From the NCBI GenBank assembly GCA_021828575.1, contig JAJZEL010000107.1:1-8706 (forward strand): a DNA stretch of 8,706 bases, in the 5' to 3' direction. The notes below the pieces were generated by a model. It was not told the DNA's origin. It did no database searches and saw only the letters and a program-made list of their open reading frames with translations. This stretch comes from Pseudomonadota bacterium. Its GTDB lineage: Bacteria > Pseudomonadota > Gammaproteobacteria > Burkholderiales > Ferrovaceae. A program made the translations under genes and the position numbers. Shown piece by piece: positions 1-6,857 of the stretch (position 1 is its first letter; every line of letters starts with the position of its first letter).

Positions 1-194
1 CCTCCGGTTTTCCCTGTCATATCACCATTGCCAGACAAGGCAAGCAAGTGAACGCCAAAAGCATCATGGGAGTCATGATGCTGGCTGCTGCAAAGGGCAG
101 CAGGGTCACCCTGAATGCAGAAGGTCCACAGGAAAACGAAGCTCTCGATGCATTGGCCCAGCTCATCAACAACCGGTTTGATGAGCCCGAATGA
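1..194 (+). CDS. ptsH: HPr phosphocarrier protein, C-terminal part (5' end outside window)
   Basis: The open frame (first full codon at base 3) gives 63 residues ending in TGA at 192-194. They match the C-terminal two-thirds of HPr, the small cytoplasmic carrier that takes phosphate from Enzyme I and passes it to EIIA. The clearest mark is the block VNAKSIMGVMMLAA; its serine (codon 60-62) is the Ser46-type site that HPr kinase/phosphorylase modifies in many bacteria. The His15 phosphorylation site should lie just upstream, outside the window. The stop overlaps the ptsI start (ATGA at 191-194), so the two are probably translationally coupled. The kept Ser site suggests an HprK-linked, regulatory type of PTS as known in many alpha- and betaproteobacteria; that is inference because hprK is not visible. 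Confidence 0.93.
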   Translation, partial: SGFPCHITIARQGKQVNAKSIMGVMMLAAAKGSRVTLNAEGPQENEALDALAQLINNRFDEPE

Positions 195-1939
195 GTGCCC
201 ATGTGGGATTTTCCATTCATGGACTGGCTGTTGCCCAGGGCATTGCCATTGGGCACGCACATCTATATTTTCAGTCGTCCCTTCAGGTCATCCGCTATTC
301 TGTTCCAGATCATCTGCTTGACGCCGAAGTGGCCCGTTTTGACCGTGCCGTGGACAAGGTGCGCCATGAGCTCCAGGAACTCAAAGAAAATGTTCCTGTG
401 GGAGCCCCGCCGGAATTTGCCGCATTTCTGGAATTGCACCTGATGATTCTCAATGACGACACCCTGTCCGGCGCACCCCGCGCCTTGTTGCGCCAGCAGG
501 GATGCAACGCGGAATGGGCTCTCAAACAGCAGATGAACTCGCTGATCGAGCAATTCATGCAGATTGAGGACAATTATCTGCGTGAACGACAGGAGGATGT
601 GAAACAGGTGGTAGAGCGGGTGCTCAAGGTACTCATGGGACAGGTTGCTCCCGCCACCCCGACTCACAAGGCCACAGAAGACAGCATACTGGTGGCCGTC
701 GACCTGAGCCCTGCCGACATGCTGTTGTTCAAGCAACATCCCTTCCAGGCCTTCATTACCGACCAGGGAGGCGCCACTTCCCATACGGCCATTCTGGCCC
801 GCAGCCTGGGCATTCCATCCGTGGTGGCCCTGCATCATGCATGGCCCATGATCAGGGAGGGAGAGACACTCATCGTGGATGGCATGTCGGGGGTTGTCAT
901 CGTGAATCCCGATGCCATCATCTTGTCCGAATACCGTCTCAGGCAGGAACAATGGCATCTGGAAAAGCGCAAACTCAGCAGGTTGCGCACCACTCGTGCC
1001 ACCACACTGGATGGCACCTCCATCGACCTTTGGGCCAATATCGAATCTCCTGATGATGTGGAACATGCCAAAAAAAGCGGGGCTACGGGCATCGGTCTGT
1101 ATCGCACCGAATTTCTTTTCATGAACCGTCCCGATCTGCCCGGGGAAGAAGAGCAGTTCAGCGCCTACCGCAGAGTGGCCCAAGCCATGCGTGATCATGT
1201 AGTGACCATCCGCACCCTGGATATTGGCGCCGACAAGTCCGCCGAATCCATTGCCCAGACGCAGTCATTGAATCCAGCCCTGGGACTGCGCGCCATTCGC
1301 TATTGTCTTTCAGAACCACGGCTGTTCCTGACGCAGCTGCGCGCCATTTTACGCGCCTCGCATTTTGGCCATGTGCATTTGCTGCTGCCCATGCTGTCCC
1401 AAGTGAATGAGTTAAAACAGACCTTCGCCCTGCTTGAACAGGCCCGCGAAGAACTCAGGGAGGAAATGATTCCCTTCAATGAGCGAATGCCAGTAGGGGG
1501 CATGATCGAGGTGCCGGCCGCCGCTCTGGCCCTTCCCCTGTTTCTGGACAAGCTGGATTTTATTTCACTGGGAACCAATGACCTGATCCAGTACACGCTG
1601 GCCATCGATCGGGCGGACGACAGTGTGGCGCATCTTTATGACCCGCTTCATCCCGCCATACTGCAACTGGTATTCACCACCATCCAGAGCGCCCATCGCG
1701 CCAATGTTCCGGTTGCCGTCTGCGGAGAAATGGCAGGTGACCCGATCATGACCCGATTGCTGCTGGGTTTTGGGCTTAGAACGTTTTCCATGCATCCAGC
1801 ACATGTACCTGAAATCAAGCAGAATATCCTGAAAACCAGCCTGTCCTTGCTGTCAGGTCCGGTCAAGAAGATTCTCAGAACATATGAACCCGATCAACTG
1901 GAAAGCCTTATCGGGAACCTGAACCGGTTGGCGATGTAG
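191..1939 (+). CDS. ptsI: Phosphoenolpyruvate-protein phosphotransferase (PTS Enzyme I)
   Basis: This 582-residue protein is full length for Enzyme I (E. coli 575). It takes phosphate from PEP onto a histidine and hands it to HPr in the cytoplasm. The N-terminal HPr-binding helical part covers about 1-150. The phosphohistidine domain carries GGATSHTAILARSLGIPS with the active His at 198. The C-terminal PEP-binding barrel shows GLYRTEFLFMNR (Arg305), RTLDIGADK (Arg341), IEVPAA (Glu440, metal ligand), GTNDLIQYT (Asp464, metal ligand) and CGEMAGD (Cys511). All sit nine residues after their E. coli counterparts, so the enzyme looks intact. The start ATG overlaps the ptsH stop; the ribosome site in front is weak (GAG at 183-185), which fits coupling to ptsH. 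The 3' end overlaps convergent pyrE by 32 bp. Confidence 0.97.
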   Translation: MSAHVGFSIHGLAVAQGIAIGHAHLYFQSSLQVIRYSVPDHLLDAEVARFDRAVDKVRHELQELKENVPVGAPPEFAAFLELHLMILNDDTLSGAPRALLRQQGCNAEWALKQQMNSLIEQFMQIEDNYLRERQEDVKQVVERVLKVLMGQVAPATPTHKATEDSILVAVDLSPADMLLFKQHPFQAFITDQGGATSHTAILARSLGIPSVVALHHAWPMIREGETLIVDGMSGVVIVNPDAIILSEYRLRQEQWHLEKRKLSRLRTTRATTLDGTSIDLWANIESPDDVEHAKKSGATGIGLYRTEFLFMNRPDLPGEEEQFSAYRRVAQAMRDHVVTIRTLDIGADKSAESIAQTQSLNPALGLRAIRYCLSEPRLFLTQLRAILRASHFGHVHLLLPMLSQVNELKQTFALLEQAREELREEMIPFNERMPVGGMIEVPAAALALPLFLDKLDFISLGTNDLIQYTLAIDRADDSVAHLYDPLHPAILQLVFTTIQSAHRANVPVAVCGEMAGDPIMTRLLLGFGLRTFSMHPAHVPEIKQNILKTSLSLLSGPVKKILRTYEPDQLESLIGNLNRLAM

Positions 1940-2576
1940 CGGCGCCGTATTGCTCAAGATAGCCAGCCACACGACGACAGGTGTCCTGACCGTCAGGCCG
2001 GTGTTCGAGGTAGGCCAACAAGTGCTTCAGTGTGGCAATACTGAACACTGGAATGCCGTAGGTAGCCGTGACTTCCTGGGCTGCGGACAACGCAGTCGCC
2101 CCCCGTTCCATGCGATCCAGAGCCGTCACCACTCCCACCGGAATCGCGCCAGAATGGCGCAACAGGGCCACGGACTCTCTGACGGAAGTTCCCGCAGAGA
2201 TCACATCGTCCACAATCAATGCCCTGCCAGCAGGTTGTGCGCCCACCAGAGTTCCTCCTTCCCCATGGTCCTTGGCTTCCTTCCGGTTGAAGCAAAAGGG
2301 GGTATCGCGACCCTTTGCTGCCAATGCCATGGCAATGCCTGCCACAAGGGGGATGCCTTTGTACGCCGGACCAAATAAAAAATCGAAAGCCACGCCCGAC
2401 TCCAGAATGGTATCGGCATAAAAATCCGACAGGGTATGCAGGGAAGCCCCTGTGTTAAAAAGTCCGGCATTGAAAAAATAGGGGGAAAGGCGACCCGCCT
2501 TGGTTTTGAACTCACCGAAACGAATCACCTGCTGCTCAACGGCAAAAGCTATGAAACGGGATGCGTGATTGCTCAT
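1908..2576 (-). CDS. pyrE: Orotate phosphoribosyltransferase
   Basis: This 222-residue protein joins orotate and PRPP to make orotidine 5'-monophosphate, the fifth step of pyrimidine synthesis. Visible family marks are FKTKAGRLSPYFFNAG (23-38), FGPAYKGIPL (68-77), the mobile catalytic loop RKEAKDHGEGG (98-108) and the PRPP-binding motif ALIVDDVISAGTS (119-131, Asp123/Asp124). E. coli PyrE is 213 residues and the family fold usually ends near the YLEQYG stretch (206-211). Here eleven extra residues, rich in Ser, Thr and Gly, follow, encoded almost wholly by bases that on the other strand end ptsI. The ATG at 2574-2576 has no Shine-Dalgarno sequence in front but lies 8 nt after an extended -10 box, suggesting a leaderless or near-leaderless mRNA. 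The gene appears to be transcribed alone. Confidence 0.97.
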   Translation of the reverse strand: MSNHASRFIAFAVEQQVIRFGEFKTKAGRLSPYFFNAGLFNTGASLHTLSDFYADTILESGVAFDFLFGPAYKGIPLVAGIAMALAAKGRDTPFCFNRKEAKDHGEGGTLVGAQPAGRALIVDDVISAGTSVRESVALLRHSGAIPVGVVTALDRMERGATALSAAQEVTATYGIPVFSIATLKHLLAYLEHRPDGQDTCRRVAGYLEQYGAATSPTGSGSR

Positions 2577-2577
2577 G

Positions 2578-2640
2578 GTCGCGCATCATAACATGCGGCC
2601 CTCCCTTGCCCAGCAGTGGGGCTAACAGGCATGATGCGAC
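2578..2640. repeat. Imperfect inverted repeat flanking the pyrE/ampG divergent starts
   Basis: Bases 2578-2589 (GTCGCGCATCAT) are nearly the reverse complement of 2631-2640 (ATGATGCGAC). Eight central pairs match perfectly (2582-2589 with 2631-2638), and the outer GT/AC pair also matches after a two-base bulge. As a result both divergent genes have almost the same bases just before their ATG: ATGATGCGCGACC for pyrE and ATGATGCGAC for ampG. The arms are 41 bp apart. It could be a shared operator, a translation-start element or chance; the pyrE -10 box overlaps the left arm. Confidence 0.4.
2585..2593 (-). promoter_or_regulatory. Candidate extended -10 promoter of pyrE
   Basis: On the minus strand this reads TGTTATGAT: a TG, one base, then TATGAT, five of six matches to TATAAT. 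Only GCGCGACC separates it from the pyrE ATG, so transcription would begin about 1-3 nt before the start codon. No good -35 hexamer is seen at the usual distance (CTGGGC at 17 bp), which is common for extended -10 promoters. Pattern reading only; no transcript data. Confidence 0.5.
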
Positions 2641-3855
2641 ATGAATGTCTTTTTTTCTCCCCGTTTACGGGCCCTGCTTGGCCTTGGCTTTTCTTCGGGG
2701 CTACCACTGGCACTCAGCGGGGCAACCCTTCAGGCTTGGATGGCCAGTGAGGGACTTCCTGTCAGCACCATTGGCTGGCTGACCCTTGCGGGCATGCCCT
2801 ACGCTTGGAAGTTTCTCTGGGCACCATTGATGGACCGCTTCACCCTACCCTGGTTTGGTCGACGGCGAGGCTGGATCTTTGTGACCCAGTCGTTATTGGT
2901 GCTCCTAATCATGGCCACCGGAAGAGTCTCCCCTGCCACCCACCCTTGGCAACTTGGTATGCTGGCACTGGCCATGGCGTTCATCTCAGCCTCTCAGGAC
3001 ATCGTGATTGACGCTTATCGCAGTGACCTGTTGCCAGCTCCGGAACGCGGCATGGGTGCTGGACTGGCGGTTGCGGGTTACCGGGCCGCCATGCTGTGTT
3101 CCGGGGCGCTGGCGCTGGTATTGGCTGCCCATTGGGGCTGGGCCCCCACCTTTGATTTCATGGCATTACTCATGGCGCTATGCATGCTAGTTACCTGGCA
3201 TGCCCCAGAACCTCAAGCGCATCCCACGCCACCCCACTCTCTGGGTGATGCACTGAAGCTTCCCATGCAAGACTTCCTGCAACGTCCTCATGCCATGTCC
3301 CTGTTATTGCTAGTGTTAATGTACAAGCTGGGTGATGTGCTGGCAGCCGCCCTGACCAGCACCTTCCTGATTCAAGGGGCCGGATTCAATCTGACGGAAG
3401 TGGGTATGGTCAACAAGGGCATTGGCCTTGTATCCACTCTGACTGGTGCTCTCCTGGGGGGAGTACTGATGATGCGATGGAAACTGTACCGGGCCTTATG
3501 GACTTTTGGACTCATGCAAGGACTGTCTGCGCTGTCCTATGCCGTGCTGTCCCTGATGGGCCACCATCTGGGCATGATGGTAGTGGCCGTATTCCTTGAA
3601 AACTTCACGGCAGGACTGGGAACAACTGCCCTGACAGCGCTTCTGATGGCCCTGTGCAACCCGCGTTTCAGCGCCACCCAGTTTGCCCTGCTGTCTGCCG
3701 TGGCCTCCGCTGGTCGTGTTTATGCTGGGCCGCTGGCCGGAGCCCTGGTGAACTCCTTCGGCTGGACAACCTTTTTTCTGTGTTCCGTGGCAGCATCCTG
3801 GCCCGGACTCTGGCTGGTATGGAAGCACCGTTCCTTGCTTTCAGAGTTGAAATGA
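2641..3855 (+). CDS. ampG: AmpG-like muropeptide permease (major facilitator superfamily)
   Basis: This 404-residue, very hydrophobic inner-membrane protein looks like AmpG, which imports anhydro-muropeptides released during cell-wall turnover for recycling. Family marks are GFSSGLPLAL at the first membrane segment (16-25), GMPYAWKFLWAPLMDRF with GRRRGW (51-78) forming the MFS loop 2-3 motif, SASQDIVIDAYR (116-127), ERGMGAGLAVAGYRAAML (135-152), ENFTAGLGTTALTALLMALCN (320-340; quoted here as key Glu320, Asn321 and Cys339) and FSATQFALLSA (343-353). E. coli AmpG is longer (491 residues); about 400-430 residues with 12 membrane segments is common elsewhere. A polar stretch at about 187-215 fits the central cytoplasmic loop. 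The ribosome site is weak (AACAGG about 11 nt ahead). Other ATGs just upstream (2631, 2634) are out of frame. Substrate is inferred from the family. Confidence 0.9.
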   Translation: MNVFFSPRLRALLGLGFSSGLPLALSGATLQAWMASEGLPVSTIGWLTLAGMPYAWKFLWAPLMDRFTLPWFGRRRGWIFVTQSLLVLLIMATGRVSPATHPWQLGMLALAMAFISASQDIVIDAYRSDLLPAPERGMGAGLAVAGYRAAMLCSGALALVLAAHWGWAPTFDFMALLMALCMLVTWHAPEPQAHPTPPHSLGDALKLPMQDFLQRPHAMSLLLLVLMYKLGDVLAAALTSTFLIQGAGFNLTEVGMVNKGIGLVSTLTGALLGGVLMMRWKLYRALWTFGLMQGLSALSYAVLSLMGHHLGMMVVAVFLENFTAGLGTTALTALLMALCNPRFSATQFALLSAVASAGRVYAGPLAGALVNSFGWTTFFLCSVAASWPGLWLVWKHRSLLSELK

Positions 3856-3894
3856 CGCGGCACCCAGATACCGTATGTCTTCCTTGCCGCATCA
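3853..3894 (-). terminator. Weak hairpin between convergent ampG and DUF2252 genes
   Basis: On the minus strand, TGATGCGGCA (3894-3885) can pair with TGCCGCGTCA (3862-3853), a 10-bp stem including one G-U pair, with a 22-nt loop. It lies 29 nt after the DUF2252 stop, where the operon's terminator would be expected. Only three T residues follow and the loop is long, so it is a poor intrinsic terminator. On the plus strand the stem has a C-A mismatch and starts at the ampG stop codon. Confidence 0.25.
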
Positions 3895-3922
3895 CGCCAC
3901 GCAATGATCCGACAATGGGACA

Positions 3923-5128
3923 TCAGGAGTTATTTTCGTCAACAAAGGATATCCATTGCCGTCGCGTCAAGTCGACCCGGTCATCCACGGCAGCCAGCAA
4001 TTCGTCGTTCCATAAACCGTCCTGCCCGAAAGCGATGAGGTCATCCGCCATGGCGGAACCAGCGCGCCCCGAACTGCGCAGATGATCCCAGGCCAGCACA
4101 CGCCCCATGGCCACAGCCGCCTCCCTAAGTCTTTCCGGATTACGACCACCGTCACTCATGGCCACACGATCCTCGGAAGGCTGTAACCCTTTCAACAGAC
4201 AGGGAAGGCCATCAAGCACCACCGGGTGCAGAAAGGCATGGTTGACAGCCTGCATGCGGGATTGCACGGTAGCGACACGAATCGCCTCATCTTTCCAGGG
4301 CGCCACCGGAATGCCCGCCTTCAGCAAAGGGTCCTTCAAGGCACTTGGACGTGCTTCCTTGAGGTCCAGCAGGTAATGACCATCAGGCGACCCTTTCCCC
4401 TCAATCAGGATAACGAAACGCGCCACCCCCAGGCTCCCCGTGCCAGCAATCCTGCGGGCCACGTCGAGCACCCGATAGAACTCGGGATTGGGTTGAGTCG
4501 AGGCAAAGGACATCATGAAAGCCTCCACGCCCGCACGATCCTTGTCATTTACCGGAAGGGCCTTTACCCCGTCCACCTTCAGGTGGCGATGACTGCCTTT
4601 TTTTATCGTGCGACGATCCAGGAATGTACGGCGATCCCGCTTCCGAAGTGCTCCGAACAAATCCTGCACCAGTCCTGTGGCTGTCTCTTCTTCCACCCAG
4701 AGCGGCTTTCCCTGGGTCAGGGCCATGCGATAGCCCTGAAGACATTCTCGGCTCACTTGCAATGCCTGTCCGGCAGACACGTTCATGGCATCCGCACCAC
4801 ACCTGAGGCTGGTGAGCAGGCGCAAAAGATCCCAGGAGCAAGGTGCCAGAATCGCTTCATCAAAATCATTGACATCGAAATAAACGAGACGATTATCACC
4901 CTTGTAGCTTCCGAAGTTTTCGAAATGAAGATCACCGCAGGACCAGGCAAGCGGTGCTTTCTGGAGCACAGACAGATAGGGAAGCGACTCGTAGAACAGA
5001 TGGCAGGTCCCTCTCAGGAACAAAAAGGGATGTTGGCGCATTTTGGCCAGTTTTATGGCCAGTCTTTCCGGATCGCGCCCCTGATTGAACTGGAGCACGG
5101 CATCCCGGACTGAAGACATGGTGGACAT
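3923..5128 (-). CDS. DUF2252 (COG4320) protein of unknown function
   Basis: This 401-residue soluble protein matches DUF2252. Visible marks are PFLFLRGT (34-41), GDLHFENFGSY (65-75), FDVNDFDEA (84-92), ARRIAGTGSLG (224-234), LDLKEARPSAL (254-264), LQPSEDRV (315-322) and AWDHLRSSGRAG (346-357). The GDLHFEN and NDFD pair resembles the catalytic loop and metal-binding Asp of aminoglycoside-phosphotransferase-like kinases (GDxxxxN then D), suggesting a kinase-like fold; the function is unknown. The open frame reaches back to 5224, but its first 32 residues overlap metW and lack family character. The start is placed at ATG 5126-5128, 5 nt after the metW stop; ATG 5117-5119 is an alternative. Neither has a clear Shine-Dalgarno, so translation may depend on coupling to metW. 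It is the last gene of the gat-met run. Confidence 0.85.
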   Translation of the reverse strand: MSTMSSVRDAVLQFNQGRDPERLAIKLAKMRQHPFLFLRGTCHLFYESLPYLSVLQKAPLAWSCGDLHFENFGSYKGDNRLVYFDVNDFDEAILAPCSWDLLRLLTSLRCGADAMNVSAGQALQVSRECLQGYRMALTQGKPLWVEEETATGLVQDLFGALRKRDRRTFLDRRTIKKGSHRHLKVDGVKALPVNDKDRAGVEAFMMSFASTQPNPEFYRVLDVARRIAGTGSLGVARFVILIEGKGSPDGHYLLDLKEARPSALKDPLLKAGIPVAPWKDEAIRVATVQSRMQAVNHAFLHPVVLDGLPCLLKGLQPSEDRVAMSDGGRNPERLREAAVAMGRVLAWDHLRSSGRAGSAMADDLIAFGQDGLWNDELLAAVDDRVDLTRRQWISFVDENNS

Positions 5129-5133
5129 GAACG

Positions 5134-5721
5134 TCAGGCTTTCGGGCGGATGCGGTAAATGGCCAGACTGCCCATGAAGTTGGGCCACAGGCTGACGGGT
5201 TGTCCCTGCACGTCGATGACGCAACGCTCCATGACTTGCGCTCCAATAAGATCACAGAGATCTTCAAAATCCCGCAAGGTGCAAAGATGAACATTGGGTG
5301 TGTTGTACCACTCGTAGGGCATGTCAGCAGACTTGGGCATCAGCCCCCACAATACCTGCCAGCGGTTTTTCCAGTATCCGAAATTGGGAAAGGTCACGAT
5401 TCCCTCATGCCCCACACGCAACATCTCCCTAAGCAGAGATTCCGTATGATGCATGGCCTGTAGTGTCTGCGAAAGAATGACGGTATCAAATGAGTTGTCG
5501 TCAAAACCGGACAAACCGGTTTCAAGGTTCATCTGCAGCACGTTCACACCATTGGCAATGGCCGCCACCACCTGGTCCGGCTCGATCTCGATGCCAAAAC
5601 CATGCACCTGCTTGGTTTGCCTCAAACGCGAGAGCAGGAATCCATCACCACACCCCAGGTCGAGAACCCGACTGCCAGAGGTGATCCATCTGGCCACCAT
5701 TTCCAGATCAGCACGCATCAT
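5134..5721 (-). CDS. metW: Methionine biosynthesis protein MetW (SAM-dependent methyltransferase fold)
   Basis: This 195-residue protein is full length for MetW, the usual partner of MetX in proteobacteria. It carries the S-adenosylmethionine-binding motif VLDLGCGDG (19-27), then the MetW-specific stretches FPNFGYWKNRWQVLW (111-125) and PYEWYNTPNVHLCT (135-148). Its work is tied to methionine synthesis alongside MetX, and a role supporting homoserine acyltransferase activity has been reported, but the chemistry is not settled. Its ATG overlaps the metX stop (ATGA at 5718-5721), with a good GAGGTG ribosome site inside metX. A second ATG follows at once (5716-5718), so translation could begin one codon later. 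Confidence 0.96.
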   Translation of the reverse strand: MMRADLEMVARWITSGSRVLDLGCGDGFLLSRLRQTKQVHGFGIEIEPDQVVAAIANGVNVLQMNLETGLSGFDDNSFDTVILSQTLQAMHHTESLLREMLRVGHEGIVTFPNFGYWKNRWQVLWGLMPKSADMPYEWYNTPNVHLCTLRDFEDLCDLIGAQVMERCVIDVQGQPVSLWPNFMGSLAIYRIRPKA

Positions 5722-6857
5722 GCGCCCACCTCGCTGGCCACGCGATCCAGATAAGAGCGGATCACAGCGAAGTAATGCCCGTTTTCCATGAGGAAAGCAT
5801 CGTGGCCCTGTGAGGAGTCAATTTCCGAATAACTGACGTTCAAGCCATTATCCAGCAATGCCTTGACGATTTCCCGGGAACGCGATGGGGAAAAACGCCA
5901 GTCAGAAGTGAAGGACACCACCAGAAACCCGGCTTTTGCCCGAGCCATGGCCGCTGACAGGCTTCCCTCTGTTTCGCTGGCCGGATCGAAATAGTCCAGC
6001 GCCTTGGTCATGATGAGGTACGTGTTGGCATCAAAACGCTGGCTAAACTTGTCCCCCTGATAGCGCAAATAGGACTCGATCTCAAATTCTACATCGAGGG
6101 AAAAAGCTGGCTTTTGCTTCAGTAGCTCACGTCCGAATTTTTCCATCATGGCATCATCGCTCAGGTAAGTGATGTGCCCAAGCATGCGCGCCAGTCGCAA
6201 GCCTCGCTCAGGGAGCTTCCCATGAGCCTGGTAATCGCCCTGGTAAAAATCAGGGTCCGTGGTGATGGCCTGTCGCGCCACTTCATTGAACCCGATATTC
6301 TGGGCGGACAAACTGGGAGCAGCTGCAATGACCAGGGCATGGCCCAGACGATCAGGGTAAGTCATCGCCCATTGCATGGCCTGCATGCCTCCCAGGCTAC
6401 CGCCCATGACAGCAGCAAAACGGTGGATGCCCAAATGATCGGCCAACCGGGCCTGCGCGCGCACCCAATCCCGCACTGTCATGAAGGGAAAACGGGAACC
6501 GTAGGGCTTGCCAGTCGCCGGGTCCAGACTGGAAGGGCCGGTGGAGCCGTTACATCCACCCGGGTTGTTCACACCCACCACGAAAAACCGGCGGGTATCC
6601 ACCGGCTTTCCAGGGCCAACCATGTTGTCCCACCAACCCGCGGAACGTGGTTCGCCTTCATAGGTACCTGCCACATGGTGATGCCCGGACAAGGCATGGC
6701 AAATCAGGATGGCATTGCTGTGTTCGGCATTAAGCTGACCATAGGTTTCATACACCAGATCGTACTGTTCCAGTCGCGCCCCCGAATCCAGGTCCAGTGG
6801 TGCATCAAAATGCATCCTGCTGGGCGTCACATGACCTTGCGTACTTGTGGATTCCAT
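5718..6857 (-). CDS. metX: Homoserine O-acyltransferase MetX (probably succinyltransferase)
   Basis: This 379-residue cytoplasmic alpha/beta-hydrolase enzyme acylates homoserine, the first step committed to methionine. The catalytic triad is visible: Ser154 in GGSLGG, Asp319 in SFTSDWRF and His352 in GHDAFL. NNPGGCNGSTGP (97-108) and RLARMLGHITYL (221-232, Arg224) are further family blocks. MetX enzymes use acetyl-CoA or succinyl-CoA. From memory of the family, the residue two after the catalytic Asp affects this choice, and Arg321 here (DWR) is the form found in beta- and gammaproteobacterial enzymes assigned as succinyltransferases (MetXS). The donor is therefore probably succinyl-CoA, by inference. 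The ATG abuts the gatB stop directly (TGAATG), with CAGGT (6861-6865) as a possible ribosome site. The metW start overlaps its stop. Confidence 0.95.
   Translation of the reverse strand: MESTSTQGHVTPSRMHFDAPLDLDSGARLEQYDLVYETYGQLNAEHSNAILICHALSGHHHVAGTYEGEPRSAGWWDNMVGPGKPVDTRRFFVVGVNNPGGCNGSTGPSSLDPATGKPYGSRFPFMTVRDWVRAQARLADHLGIHRFAAVMGGSLGGMQAMQWAMTYPDRLGHALVIAAAPSLSAQNIGFNEVARQAITTDPDFYQGDYQAHGKLPERGLRLARMLGHITYLSDDAMMEKFGRELLKQKPAFSLDVEFEIESYLRYQGDKFSQRFDANTYLIMTKALDYFDPASETEGSLSAAMARAKAGFLVVSFTSDWRFSPSRSREIVKALLDNGLNVSYSEIDSSQGHDAFLMENGHYFAVIRSYLDRVASEVGA
5727..5732 (-). promoter_or_regulatory. Shine-Dalgarno site of metW
   Basis: The minus strand reads GAGGTG five bases before the ATG at 5719-5721 and eight before the second ATG at 5716-5718. 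It lies inside the metX coding end and favours the first ATG. Confidence 0.6.

Noticed and set aside
263..1198. 311-residue minus-strand open frame inside ptsI
   Set aside because: It lies fully antisense to an intact Enzyme I gene, has no recognisable domain and has the Gly/His/Gln-rich make-up of a shadow frame.
4226..5113. 295-residue plus-strand open frame antisense to the DUF2252 gene
   Set aside because: The opposite strand encodes clear DUF2252 motifs throughout. This frame has no family features and no convincing ribosome site.
5129..5224. N-terminal extension of the DUF2252 gene up to ATG 5224
   Set aside because: The 32 extra residues overlap the conserved end of metW in another frame and do not resemble a DUF2252 start; ATG 5128 just after the metW stop fits better.
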